DNA from: Hyphomicrobiales bacterium
GTDB lineage: Bacteria; Pseudomonadota; Alphaproteobacteria; Rhizobiales; Rhizobiaceae
Direction: 5' to 3'
Assembly (NCBI GenBank): GCA_900465665.1
Contig: UBJO01000035.1
Span: 1-64,000 of the forward strand
Length of the DNA: 64,000 nt
The notes under the pieces were generated by a model. That model ran no database searches, had not been told where the DNA came from, and saw only the letters and a list, made by a program, of their open reading frames with translations. Shown in pieces: positions 29,580-39,589 of this stretch; positions within the stretch are counted from its first letter, which is position 1, and every line of letters starts with the position of its first letter. Made by a program: the position numbers and the translations under genes.

Positions 29580-30026
29580 TCAGCCGCGCACGGCATCCGG
29601 CGCCTTCGCCTGCCAGTCCGGCAGCGGGAAGATGCGGTCATAGGCCAGATTGAAGACGAAGGCATAGACCAGATAAAAGAGCGCGAAGGACACATCCATC
29701 ATGAAGGCCTGCAGTAGGCTGACGCCGAGATACCAGGCAATCAGCGGCAGGAGCGCCATCAGCAGGCCGCCCTCGAACAGCACGGCATGCAGAATGCGAA
29801 CGCCAAGGCTCTTCTTCGTGCCGCCCGTCAGGCGCTGCATCACATGGTCGAAGCCGAGATTGTAGAGATAGTTCCACGCCGTCGCCACCGTGGCGCTGGC
29901 AACGCCGACGACGCCGATATCGGCGATCGGCATGCCGAAGGCAAACGCGCCGAGCGGCGTGATGATGGCAAGACCAATGAGTTCAAAGCTGATGGCGTGG
30001 CGGATACGGTCGGAGACGGATCTCAT
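29580..30026 (-). CDS. PACE family efflux transporter
   Basis: 148 residues with four membrane helices arranged as two bacterial transmembrane pair domains. The family acidic residue is present as Glu15 in HAISFELIG, the same position as the essential Glu15 of Acinetobacter AceI, and the repeat HAVLFEGGLL marks the second half. WNYLYNLGFDHV and YAFVFNLAYDRIFP are the two N-x-x-x-D motifs. AceI exports chlorhexidine and short diamines; the substrate here is unknown. Confidence 0.9.
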   Translation of the reverse strand: MRSVSDRIRHAISFELIGLAIITPLGAFAFGMPIADIGVVGVASATVATAWNYLYNLGFDHVMQRLTGGTKKSLGVRILHAVLFEGGLLMALLPLIAWYLGVSLLQAFMMDVSFALFYLVYAFVFNLAYDRIFPLPDWQAKAPDAVRG

Positions 30027-30154
30027 GAAATGCCCCTATGGGAATATGCCGGGTCGTCCCGAGTTTAAGCCCATACGGCGGAGGTCGTCCTCACAAGCCC
30101 TTATATAAGGATCGGGACATCGAAGCGCAAGGCTGTGAGGAAAGGCCGGGACGA

Positions 30155-30364
30155 TCAGTAGTGCGGCGGCCTTGTGATCGCCGGCGCTTCCAGCGCTTGT
30201 TCCTCGAGCGAAAGGAAGCGCTCGGTCAGCCGGTCCAGCTTGGCGCGCGTCTGCTCGACCACCTTCCACTGTTCCATCAGCTGGTCGGACAGTTCCTCGA
30301 TCGTCTTTGCCTGGTGGGCGACGGTTTCCTCGAGTTGGGTGATACGATCGGTCTGATCAGACAT
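30155..30364 (-). CDS. slyX: SlyX family protein
   Basis: A 69-residue protein predicted to form a coiled coil: heptad-like pattern through DRITQLEETVAHQAKTIEEL and onward, ending in the APAITRPPHY tail typical of SlyX. Function unknown despite wide conservation. Confidence 0.9.
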   Translation of the reverse strand: MSDQTDRITQLEETVAHQAKTIEELSDQLMEQWKVVEQTRAKLDRLTERFLSLEEQALEAPAITRPPHY

Positions 30365-30479
30365 CGGGCTCTCCTTGCCGCGACCAGCCAGATGAACCGG
30401 TCATGTGATTGCGCTCTCCAAAGCGGAAATAGGCCGCAAGGTCAATCGTTTCGAGAGGTGCTGCCGCCGATTCACAAAG

Positions 30480-30495
30480 TGAACCGTTTGGTTAC
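30480..30495. promoter_or_regulatory. Operator-like element A upstream of uxaC
   Basis: TGAACC-GTTT-GGTTAC. This shares its right half GGTTAC and most of its centre with elements at 42785-42800 and 43645-43660; the pattern is close to the palindrome GTAACC-N4-GGTTAC. It ends 62 bases before the uxaC ATG. Confidence 0.65.
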
Positions 30496-30557
30496 TAAAA
30501 GCCCTTGCCGCATCTTTTTTTGTGCGCTAGGCCGGTAGGCACCAGGGAGGAATACAG

Positions 30558-31973
30558 ATGGATATCGGCAATGGATTTCTGCATCCGGACCGGCTCTTTC
30601 CGGCCGATCCGGCAACGCGCAGCATAGCGCGCGAGCTTTACGAGAGCGTCAGCGGGCTCCCGATCGTCAGCCCGCACGGGCACACCGAACCCTCCTGGTT
30701 CGCCGAGGACAAGCCCTTCGAGGACGCTGCCTCGCTGCTCGTCATCCCCGATCATTATCTCTTCCGCATGCTGCACAGCGTCGGCGTCAAGCTCGACGAT
30801 CTCGGCGTTCCCCGCCTCGACGGCAAGCCCGTTTCGTCCGGCCGCGACATCTGGCGCACCTTCGCCGCGCACTACCATCTCTTCCGCGGCACGCCGTCCA
30901 GCCTCTGGGTCGATCACGCCATGTCGGCGGTACTCGGCTGCGAGGAGCCGCTGACATCAGGGAATGCCGACGCGCTCTACGATCACATCAATGCGCAGCT
31001 GGCGCTTCCGGAGTTCCGCCCCCGCGCGCTCCACAAGCGCTTCGGCATCGAGACGATCGCCACCACCGAGGGCGCGCTCGACCAACTGCCGCACCACCAG
31101 AAGATGGCCGAGGACGGCTGGATCGGCCGTGTGCGCACCACCTATCGCCCCGATAGTGTCACCGATCCCGATGCCGTCGGCTTCCGCGAAAATCTCGCGA
31201 AGCTCGGCGAGCTCACCGGTTGCGACGTCGCGAGCTGGGATGGATTGATCGACGCCCACCGCAAGCGCCGCGCCTATTTCCGCCAGTTCGGCGCCACCGC
31301 GACCGACCACGGTGTCCCCACCGCCTTCACCGCCGATCTGCCGCATTCCGACAAGCAGCGGCTGCTCGACCGGGCGCACAAGGGTACGCTCGAAGAAGGC
31401 GAGGCCGAACTCTTCCGTGGCCAGATGCTGACCGAGATGGCCGGGCTTTCGGCGGAAGACGGCATGGTCATGCAGATCCACGCCGGATCGCGCCGCAACA
31501 CCGACCGCGAACTCTTCCAGACGCGCGGACCGAACATGGGCGCCGATATCCCGACACCGACCGACTGGGTTGGCGGGCTCTCGGCGCTTCTCGCGAAATA
31601 CGGCCATGCGCCGGGCCTGCGTGTCCTGCTCTTCACGCTGGATGAAACCACCTACGCCCGCGAACTGGCGCCGATGGCCGGCCACTGGCCGTGCCTGATG
31701 ATTGGGCCGCCCTGGTGGTTCCACGACAGCCCGGCCGGTATCCGCCGCTATCTCGACCAGGTGGTGGAAACCGCAGGCTTCGCCAACATGGCCGGTTTCA
31801 ACGACGATACCCGCGCGCTGCTCTCCATCCCCGCCCGCCATGATGTCTGGCGCCGCGAAGTCTGCGGCTTCCTCGCGACGCTGGCGGCCGAGCACCGGAT
31901 ATCGCGCCAGGATGCGGCAATCGCCGCCGCCGATCTCTCCTACGGCAACGCCAAGAAGGCCTACAAGCTGTGA
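30558..31973 (+). CDS. uxaC: Glucuronate (uronate) isomerase
   Basis: Converts D-glucuronate to D-fructuronate, or D-galacturonate to D-tagaturonate, the first step of hexuronate breakdown. The 471-residue length is standard for UxaC (COG1904). Seen motifs: SPHGHTEPSWFAED near the N-terminus with metal-binding His residues, MQIHAGSRRNT, and NMAGFNDDTRALLSIPARHD. The ATG follows AGGGAGGAATACAG. Its stop overlaps the start of the next gene by GTGA, so they are coupled. Element A upstream suggests shared control with the ABC importer at 42.7 kb. Confidence 0.95.
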   Translation: MDIGNGFLHPDRLFPADPATRSIARELYESVSGLPIVSPHGHTEPSWFAEDKPFEDAASLLVIPDHYLFRMLHSVGVKLDDLGVPRLDGKPVSSGRDIWRTFAAHYHLFRGTPSSLWVDHAMSAVLGCEEPLTSGNADALYDHINAQLALPEFRPRALHKRFGIETIATTEGALDQLPHHQKMAEDGWIGRVRTTYRPDSVTDPDAVGFRENLAKLGELTGCDVASWDGLIDAHRKRRAYFRQFGATATDHGVPTAFTADLPHSDKQRLLDRAHKGTLEEGEAELFRGQMLTEMAGLSAEDGMVMQIHAGSRRNTDRELFQTRGPNMGADIPTPTDWVGGLSALLAKYGHAPGLRVLLFTLDETTYARELAPMAGHWPCLMIGPPWWFHDSPAGIRRYLDQVVETAGFANMAGFNDDTRALLSIPARHDVWRREVCGFLATLAAEHRISRQDAAIAAADLSYGNAKKAYKL

Positions 31974-33424
31974 CCGAACGACTGACGCGCCTCACCGGCC
32001 TCGCACATACAGCCAAGCTTCCCGCCTTCAACCGCGATGTGCTGAAGCCGGGCATCCTGCATCTCGGCCCCGGCGCCTTCTTCCGCGCCCACTTCGCGCC
32101 CTATACGGATGCGGCGCTGGCGCTTGGCGGCGGCGATTGGGGGATCGAGGTGGCAAGCCTGCGCACCGCCGATGTCGCCGATCATCTGAACGAGCAGAAC
32201 GGCCTCTACACCATGCTGGTGCGCGACACCGAAGGCACTGTCGCCCATGTCATGGGCCCGATCCTGAAAGCCCATGTCGCGACCCGCGATCCTGATGAGT
32301 TGCTGGCGCGGCTCGAAGACCCCGTCATCCGCATCGTCAGCCTGACGGTGACGGAAAAGGCCTACGGCTTCGATGCCGCCACCGGCGGTCTCGATCTCAA
32401 GCATGCGGATATCGCAGCAGACCTTCAAAACCGCCACGCGCCCCGCGGCGTCATCGGCTATCTCGTCGAGGGCCTCGCCCGCCGCCGCGCCAAGGGCGTA
32501 GCACCATTCACCCCTCTCAGCTGCGACAACCTTCCAAGCAACGGCGCTGTATTGAAGCGCCTTGTGCTCGATTTCGCCGGCCGTGTCGATCCCGAGCTTA
32601 AGACCTGGATCGAGGCCAATGTCCCATTCCCCTCGACCATGGTCGACCGGATCACGCCCGCCAGCACCGAGGCCACCTATCGCGATGCCGAAACGCTCAT
32701 CGGCCGCGTCGATCTTGTCGCGATCGAGACCGAACCCTTTACGCAGTGGGTCATCGAGGACCGCTTCGCCAATGGCCGCCCGCAATGGGAAAAGGCCGGC
32801 GCGCTGATGGTCGAGGATGTCTCGGCCTATGAGAAGATGAAGCTGCGCATGCTGAACGGCGCGCATTCGCTGCTCGCCTACCTCGGTTATATCGGCGGCT
32901 ATGAATTCATCCGCGACGTGATGGACGATACCGGCTTAGCCGCCCTCGCGCGCCGCCACATGAACGCCGCTGCCGCCACGCTCGATCCGGTTCCCGGCAT
33001 CGATCTGGAAGCCTATGCCGACGAATTGACAGCCCGCTTTGCAAACAAGGCGATCGCCCACCGCACCTACCAGATCGCCATGGACGGCACCCAGAAGCTG
33101 CCGCAGCGCCTGCTGGAGCCGGCCACGGAAGCGCTGGCCGATGGCAGCAAGGCTGAAACCTACGCCATCGCCGTCGCCGCCTGGATGCGCTACGCGCTCG
33201 GCATCGACCGCAACGGCAAGGCCTACGAACTCCGCGACCCCCGCGCCGCCGAGATCGCCGCGCTGCTGGCCGACATCCCCCGCAACGGCGGCGCCGTGGC
33301 CGCCGCGCTGTTCACGCTCCCCGGGCTGTTTCCGGCCGCGCTCACTGAAAACCTCGCCTGGACCGAGGATGTGGCCAACAAGCTCGACATCCTGATCCAG
33401 GACAACAAGCTGCCACTGTTCTGA
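31970..33424 (+). CDS. Mannitol dehydrogenase family protein, probably fructuronate reductase
   Basis: 484 residues of the polyol-specific long-chain dehydrogenase family, with the NAD-binding N-domain (ILHLGPGAFFRAHFAPYTD) and the K-x5-N-x2-H type catalytic pattern in KLRMLNGAHSLLAYLG. Next to uxaC the likely reaction is D-fructuronate to D-mannonate (UxuB), but sequence alone does not exclude tagaturonate or mannitol as substrate. GTG start overlapping the uxaC stop. The next enzyme, mannonate dehydratase, is not in this window. Confidence 0.88.
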   Translation: MTERLTRLTGLAHTAKLPAFNRDVLKPGILHLGPGAFFRAHFAPYTDAALALGGGDWGIEVASLRTADVADHLNEQNGLYTMLVRDTEGTVAHVMGPILKAHVATRDPDELLARLEDPVIRIVSLTVTEKAYGFDAATGGLDLKHADIAADLQNRHAPRGVIGYLVEGLARRRAKGVAPFTPLSCDNLPSNGAVLKRLVLDFAGRVDPELKTWIEANVPFPSTMVDRITPASTEATYRDAETLIGRVDLVAIETEPFTQWVIEDRFANGRPQWEKAGALMVEDVSAYEKMKLRMLNGAHSLLAYLGYIGGYEFIRDVMDDTGLAALARRHMNAAAATLDPVPGIDLEAYADELTARFANKAIAHRTYQIAMDGTQKLPQRLLEPATEALADGSKAETYAIAVAAWMRYALGIDRNGKAYELRDPRAAEIAALLADIPRNGGAVAAALFTLPGLFPAALTENLAWTEDVANKLDILIQDNKLPLF

Positions 33425-33441
33425 TTGAGCGGGTGGGGGCT

Positions 33442-35892
33442 CTAAGCCTTCACCCGTGCCATCTCGGGATCGTAGAGCGGCGTCAGCGACACCTTGCACG
33501 GCACCCGCACCCGTGCGACGTCGAGCTCATACCGGCCCGACAACACGAATTCCTCGCTCACGCCCTCGGCGTTGCGCACATAGCCGTAGCCGATCGCCTT
33601 GCCCACTGTGTAGCCGAAGCCACCCGAGGAGAGCCAGCCGACGCGCTTCCCATCGCGGTAGATCGTCTCGCGGCCGAGCAGTACCACGTCGGGATCGTCA
33701 GGCACGAAGCAGGCGAGCATTTTCTTGACGCCCTCGGCCAGCTGCCGCTCGATCGCCTCGCGGCCGCGAAACGGGGTGGTCTTCTTGGTCTTCACCGCCC
33801 AGCCGAGCCCGGCTTCGATTGGCGTATGATCCGGCCCGATATCCGAGCCCCAGGCGCGATAGCCCTTCTCCAGTCGGCAGCTTTCGATCGCCCGGTAGCC
33901 GGCATTGACGAGATGCAGCGGCGCACCCGCCGCCATCAGCGCGTCGTAGACGGTCGTGGCGTATTCGATCGGCACATGCAACTCATAGCCGAGTTCGCCG
34001 ACATAGGTGATGCGCAGCGCGCGCACCGGGCAGCCGGCGATGCCGATCGTCTTGACACGGCCAAACGGGAAGGCGGCGTTGGAGATGTCGCTGCCTGTGA
34101 CCTTCTCCAGCACCGCGCGCGCATTCGGCCCCATCAGCGCCAGCACGGAATAGGCCGAGGTCACATCGACCAGTTCGGCATGCAGATCGTCGGGAATATT
34201 GCGGGCTATCCAGTCGAAGTCGTGGGTCGCGAAGCCCGTGCCGGTTACGATGTAATACTCGTCCTCGGCGATGCGGGCGCAGGTGAGATCGCACTCGATG
34301 CCGCCCTTGTCGTTCAGCATCTGCGTGTAGACGAGCGAGCCCACCGGCTTGGCGACGTCGTTGGCGGCGATCCAGGAAAGGGCCCTCTCTGCGTCGCGGC
34401 CCTTCAGCGTGAATTTGGCAAACGAGGTCTGGTCGAAGATCACCGCCGCCTCGCGCACCGCCCTGTGCTCGCGGCCCACCGCCTCGAACCAGTTCTGCCG
34501 CTCGTAGCTGTAGACGTCCTTCGGCTCCTCGTTGGCGAAGAGATCGGCGAACCAGTTCGGTCGCTCCCAGCCGAGCTTCTCGCCGAAGCATGCGCCTTGC
34601 GCCTTTAGCCGGTCGTAGAGCGGCGATTTGCGGCAGGGCCGGCCGCTTGAATATTCCTCGAAAGGGAAAGCCAGCGTGTAGTGCTTGCCATAGGCTTCCA
34701 GCGTGCGGGTGCGCACCCAGTCGGTGTCGAAATGAGGGCGGCCGAAGCGGCGGATATCGACCGGCCAGAGATCGTAAGGCGGCTCGCCCTTGGAGACCCA
34801 CTCCGCCAGCGCCATCCCAGCGCCGCCGGCCGATGCGATGCCGAAGGCGTTGAAGCCGGCGCCGACGAAGAAGTTCTTGAGCTCCGGCGCTTCGCCGAGA
34901 ATGAAGTTACCATCAGGCGTAAAGCTCTCCGGCCCGTTCAACAGCTGCTTGACGCCGACATTTTCGAGCGCGGGCACGCGGCCGAGCGCCTGCTCCATGA
35001 TCTGCTCGAAATGGTCGAAATTGCTGTCGAGCAGCGTGTAGTGGAAGCCATTGGGAATGCCCGACGTCGCCCAGGGGATCGGGTTCGGCTCGTAGCCGCC
35101 CATCACGATGCCGCCCACCTCTTCCTTGTAATAGGTCAGCCGGTCGGGATCGCGCAGCGTCGGCAGGTTGGAAGGCACGCCGAAGGATTCGGTGATGATG
35201 TACTGGTGCTCGACCGAGACCAGCGGCACGTTGACGCCGAAACGCGCCGCGAAATTCCGCGTCCATTGCCCGGCGCAGACGACGACGCGCTCGCATTCGA
35301 TGCGGCCGTGCTCGGTGATGACGGCGCGGATGCGGCCCTTGTCGATCTCGAGATCGATCACCTCGGTATCCTCGAAGATCGAGACGCCCGCCATGCGCGC
35401 GCCCTTGGCGAGCGCCTGCGTGATGTCGGAGGGATTGGCCTGGCCGTCGGTTGGGAGATAAGCGGCGCCGATCAGGTCGTCGATTGTCATCAGCGGCCAG
35501 AGCTCGAAGGCTTCCTGCGGCGTTAGAAGCTGCATGTCGAGCCCGAAGGATTGCGCCGTGGTCGCCTGCCGCTTCACCTCGGTCCAGCGTTCCTCGTTGC
35601 AGGCAAGCCGCAGGCCGCCATTCATCTTCCAGCCGGTGCCGAGCCCGGTCTCGGCCTCCAGCCGCTTGTAGAGATCGACGGAATAGCCCAGCAGCTGGGT
35701 GATATTGGCGCTGGTCCTGAGCTGGCCGACGAGGCCGGCGGCATGGAAGGTCGTGCCCGAGGTCAGCTTCTTGCGTTCCAAGAGCACGGTATCGGTCAAG
35801 CCGAGCTTGCCGAGGTGATAGGCCGTCGAGCAGCCGATGATGCCACCGCCGATGACGACAACCTTGGCGGTCCTGGGCAATTCCTTCGTCAT
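33442..35892 (-). CDS. Dimethylglycine/sarcosine dehydrogenase-like FAD and folate enzyme
   Basis: An 816-residue two-part enzyme. The N-terminal half is a DAO-type FAD oxidoreductase (VVVIGGGIIGCSTAYHLGKL at about 11-30, then ERKKLTSGTTFHAAGLVGQL, where a His is typical of covalent FAD sites); the C-terminal half is a GcvT-like tetrahydrofolate-binding domain (about 420-815; YTQMLNDKGGIECDLTCARI, then ENVGVKQLL-type linker before it). Such enzymes remove N-methyl groups from dimethylglycine or sarcosine and pass them to folate. The ATG at 35892 lies just after the stop of the kinase-fold gene, with AGGA eight bases upstream, so the two form an operon. Confidence 0.87.
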   Translation of the reverse strand: MTKELPRTAKVVVIGGGIIGCSTAYHLGKLGLTDTVLLERKKLTSGTTFHAAGLVGQLRTSANITQLLGYSVDLYKRLEAETGLGTGWKMNGGLRLACNEERWTEVKRQATTAQSFGLDMQLLTPQEAFELWPLMTIDDLIGAAYLPTDGQANPSDITQALAKGARMAGVSIFEDTEVIDLEIDKGRIRAVITEHGRIECERVVVCAGQWTRNFAARFGVNVPLVSVEHQYIITESFGVPSNLPTLRDPDRLTYYKEEVGGIVMGGYEPNPIPWATSGIPNGFHYTLLDSNFDHFEQIMEQALGRVPALENVGVKQLLNGPESFTPDGNFILGEAPELKNFFVGAGFNAFGIASAGGAGMALAEWVSKGEPPYDLWPVDIRRFGRPHFDTDWVRTRTLEAYGKHYTLAFPFEEYSSGRPCRKSPLYDRLKAQGACFGEKLGWERPNWFADLFANEEPKDVYSYERQNWFEAVGREHRAVREAAVIFDQTSFAKFTLKGRDAERALSWIAANDVAKPVGSLVYTQMLNDKGGIECDLTCARIAEDEYYIVTGTGFATHDFDWIARNIPDDLHAELVDVTSAYSVLALMGPNARAVLEKVTGSDISNAAFPFGRVKTIGIAGCPVRALRITYVGELGYELHVPIEYATTVYDALMAAGAPLHLVNAGYRAIESCRLEKGYRAWGSDIGPDHTPIEAGLGWAVKTKKTTPFRGREAIERQLAEGVKKMLACFVPDDPDVVLLGRETIYRDGKRVGWLSSGGFGYTVGKAIGYGYVRNAEGVSEEFVLSGRYELDVARVRVPCKVSLTPLYDPEMARVKA

Positions 35893-35893
35893 G

Positions 35894-36763
35894 TCATTGA
35901 TCCTGTTCGGCATAGGCGCGCTCGAAGCGGGCACGGTTTTCGGCGGTGTAGGCGGCGTAGTCGAAGTCGATGGTCGAATGGATTTCCGACACCATGCTCC
36001 ACAGCATCTCGCGCAAGAGAGAGGCGCATTTCATCGCCTGGTAGCGTCGCCAGAGATCCGGCGTCAGCGGCGCCTGGTAATAGGCCTCCAGCATTGTCCG
36101 CTCCGCATTCTCGGAAAACTCGTTGTTGGAGGCGAGCCCGCCGAGATCGAAGAGCGGCGTATTGAAGCCGGCATAATCCCAGTCGATCAGCCAGAGCCGT
36201 TTGCCGTCGTCGAGAAAATTGGCGGCCAGCATGTCGTTATGGCCGAAGGCGATCTCGAAAGGCCCAGCTGCCTGCTCCAGCCGCTCCGCCTTGACTAGAA
36301 GATCGGAAAATAGCGGGCTATAAGTGCTGCCGGCTGCATCGAGCGTTGCGATATAGTCGCGCACCACGTGAAACACCCAGAAGATCGTGGCGGTGCCGCG
36401 AAATTCGCGTGCGATATCGTGGTGGCAGGCGCGCACCAGCGGGATCACGCGCTCCAGCGTCCCGGCGTCGCGCAGATCCTCGGGCGTCAGCGCTTTTGAC
36501 TCGATATAGTCGAGCACCAGCACGCCCGGCGCGTGGTGGATCACAGCAGGCGAGAGCCCTGCCGCATGCGCCGCCTTGCTCGCCGCCAGTTCGTTCGATC
36601 GGCTGATGTGATGAACGGGGATATTGTCGCCCAGCCGTACGACCCGCTTCAGCGCGCCGTCGCGGACCAGATAGTTGCGGTTGGTGATGCCTCCCGTGAT
36701 CGCCGAGATATCGATCGGACCATTCCATATGCCAAGCGCATGTATACGGTCTTCAGGCGTCAC
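35894..36763 (-). CDS. Choline/ethanolamine kinase-like phosphotransferase
   Basis: 289 residues of the APH/choline kinase fold. N-lobe ITGGITNRNYLV, and the catalytic block FGHNDMLAANFLDD followed by LIDWDYAGFNTPLFDLGG, with the Asp of HND as base and the Asp of IDWD as metal ligand. The close pairing with a dimethylglycine-dehydrogenase-like gene suggests a choline- or N-methyl-amine-related substrate, which is inference. Confidence 0.88.
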   Translation of the reverse strand: MTPEDRIHALGIWNGPIDISAITGGITNRNYLVRDGALKRVVRLGDNIPVHHISRSNELAASKAAHAAGLSPAVIHHAPGVLVLDYIESKALTPEDLRDAGTLERVIPLVRACHHDIAREFRGTATIFWVFHVVRDYIATLDAAGSTYSPLFSDLLVKAERLEQAAGPFEIAFGHNDMLAANFLDDGKRLWLIDWDYAGFNTPLFDLGGLASNNEFSENAERTMLEAYYQAPLTPDLWRRYQAMKCASLLREMLWSMVSEIHSTIDFDYAAYTAENRARFERAYAEQDQ

Positions 36764-36785
36764 GCTGTCCCCCTCGCGGCCTATC

Positions 36786-37187
36786 CTATGACGAGACTAG
36801 CGACCCGTCATCACCTACCCAGATGATAGCAGGGATACTGTAAAAATAGACTGTTAAATCAGGGTCATTTTCATCATGCACATGGACAGGCCACTGAGCG
36901 GAAAGCGAGGCTACAATCTCCTCTGGGCTTGCGTGCCAATGCGCTTCGTTGTCTTGTATTGTCAATTTCGGATGCGGGTTTGCTGGCGATACATAACAAT
37001 CAGCTTCCGGAGCAATAAACTTGATCTCTCCGGTGCTTAGCAATTGTCGTATCACGTCAAAGAAAGCCCGCTGTTTCTCCTGTAGCGAAAGCGAAGGACC
37101 GTGAGGACTAATCGCGCTGAAAAGAGTGTAGGCCGATAGGCCAAACACGTTCCGAACAATTTCGGCGATTTGATCTGCATTCCTCAT
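36786..37187 (-). CDS. DUF596-like protein, possible orphan immunity protein
   Basis: 133 residues; the pattern of a helical N-terminus (LSLQEKQRAFFDVIRQLL), a WHASPEEIVASLSAQWP segment and a final IPAIIWVGDDG strand resembles DUF596, a small family often found as immunity proteins next to polymorphic toxins. This is a memory-based family match and should be treated as tentative. Base composition is clearly lower in GC than the flanking catabolic genes. The ATG overlaps the stop of an upstream reading frame (ATGA), as toxin-immunity pairs often do; the upstream frame is only a short fragment. Confidence 0.65.
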   Translation of the reverse strand: MRNADQIAEIVRNVFGLSAYTLFSAISPHGPSLSLQEKQRAFFDVIRQLLSTGEIKFIAPEADCYVSPANPHPKLTIQDNEAHWHASPEEIVASLSAQWPVHVHDENDPDLTVYFYSIPAIIWVGDDGSLVSS

Positions 37188-37363
37188 GGATTGTCTTCTT
37201 CCAGTACCTTTCTCTCGCGACCATATGAGATGCCAGCTGGCATGTCATTGTCCATCTTGGCACGCTTTGTCCAGATGAAGTCAATGGCCCAGGAAGTGAA
37301 CTTGTGTCCAGTGGTGATGGCAGCCAGAGCGGGCCGTGCTGTCAAGCGGGGTAAATGGCCGGG
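37184..37363 (-). pseudogene. Orphan C-terminal fragment, possible toxin-tail remnant
   Basis: Directly after the TAG of the ATPase gene the same frame stays open for 59 codons and ends in a TGA that overlaps the ATG of the DUF596-like gene. Its last 40 residues (HKFTSWAIDFIWTKRAKMDN, then DMPAGISYGRERKVLEEDNP) have the composition of real protein, with Trp, Ile and charged residues, while the part before reads like random sequence. The only start-like codon is a TTG at 37345. I read it as the cut-off end of a toxin or other larger protein; no family is recognised. Confidence 0.5.
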
Positions 37364-38443
<1,080 letters not shown>

Positions 38444-38478
38444 CTCTTGGTTTTCCTTATCTCGTTCTTGTCTGTCCG

Positions 38479-39552
38479 TTACCGGGTTCTTGCGCGCCAG
38501 TCGGCGTATTTCGGGCTGTCGGGTCCAACGGGCAGGGCGATGTCCTGGCCGCTGTCCGACGATTGATAGATGGCGGTCACCAGTTCCAGCGCCCGCCGCG
38601 CATCTTGGGTGCTGACGGGCAGCGGGCCGTTGCCTTCGAGATGGGCGTGGAAATGCGCCATCTGCGTGGTGAAGCGCGGCGCCACCGGCTGCCAGTCGCC
38701 GATCACGGCGTCGATCCGGCGCTGCACCTCGTCATTGGCGGCAAGGATCGTCCATGGGTCCTTGCCCGGCGAATAGGCCTCGTGGTTGCTCTCGAAGGTG
38801 ACGTTCTCGAAATGCAGCCTCAGCCGGCTGATCTCCTGCTGCGAGCCGAGCGTGCAGGACAGCGAGACGAAGGCGCCGTTTTCCATTTGCAGGCTCGCCG
38901 AGGCGCAATCCTCGACCTCGATGTCGTTGACGCGGGTCGCGACGCGGCCGAACACGCGCTTAGCCGGCCCCATCAGGTGCAGCAGCATGTCGTGCAGGTG
39001 CAGCGCATGCGTCACCAGCACGCCGCCGAGCTCGGTTGCCCATTTGCCGCGCCACGGAATGGCGTAATAGGCAGGCGTGCGCAGCCAGAAGGTCTCGACC
39101 GAACCCATATAGGGCTTGCCCGCGATCCCCGCCTCGATGATCCGCTTCGCCTTCTCCACGCCGTCGCCGTAGCGATACTGGAAGATCGGCATCAACACGC
39201 CCTTGGCGGTCTTCTCGACGCGCATGATCTCGTCGACGCCGGATAGCGATCCGGTGAGCGGCTTCTCGCAGATAACATGCTTGCCCGCCTGAAGGGCTGC
39301 CACCACCTGCTCGAGATGGATGCTGGGCGGCGTGCAGATGTCGACGATGTCGATGCTCTCGTCGGCCAGAACCTCGGCAAACGAGGTGGTGCGTCCGGCA
39401 ATGCCGAATTCGTCGGCCACTTCGGCAAGGCGTGCTTCGTTGAGGTCGCAGAGAATGGCCACCTCGAACTTGTCGGGATGCGGCAGGTAGCCTTCGACGA
39501 TATGCGAGCGGCCGATGCCGCAGCCGATGATCGCAACTCTCTTTATGCTCAT
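38479..39552 (-). CDS. Gfo/Idh/MocA family oxidoreductase
   Basis: 357 residues: a Rossmann NAD(P)-binding domain (RVAIIGCGIGRSHIVEGYL) with the EKP-type motif in HVICEKPLTGS and a C-terminal substrate domain with ELGGVLVTHALHLHDMLLHL, where the His residues sit at the usual active site. Family members oxidise or reduce sugars and inositols. Its place between permease and ATPase genes of the importer indicates that it acts on the imported sugar; the product cannot be told. Confidence 0.92.
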   Translation of the reverse strand: MSIKRVAIIGCGIGRSHIVEGYLPHPDKFEVAILCDLNEARLAEVADEFGIAGRTTSFAEVLADESIDIVDICTPPSIHLEQVVAALQAGKHVICEKPLTGSLSGVDEIMRVEKTAKGVLMPIFQYRYGDGVEKAKRIIEAGIAGKPYMGSVETFWLRTPAYYAIPWRGKWATELGGVLVTHALHLHDMLLHLMGPAKRVFGRVATRVNDIEVEDCASASLQMENGAFVSLSCTLGSQQEISRLRLHFENVTFESNHEAYSPGKDPWTILAANDEVQRRIDAVIGDWQPVAPRFTTQMAHFHAHLEGNGPLPVSTQDARRALELVTAIYQSSDSGQDIALPVGPDSPKYADWRARTR

Positions 39553-39589
39553 GGGGTAGGTCTCTTTGGCATGTACATCGCGGCCGGTC

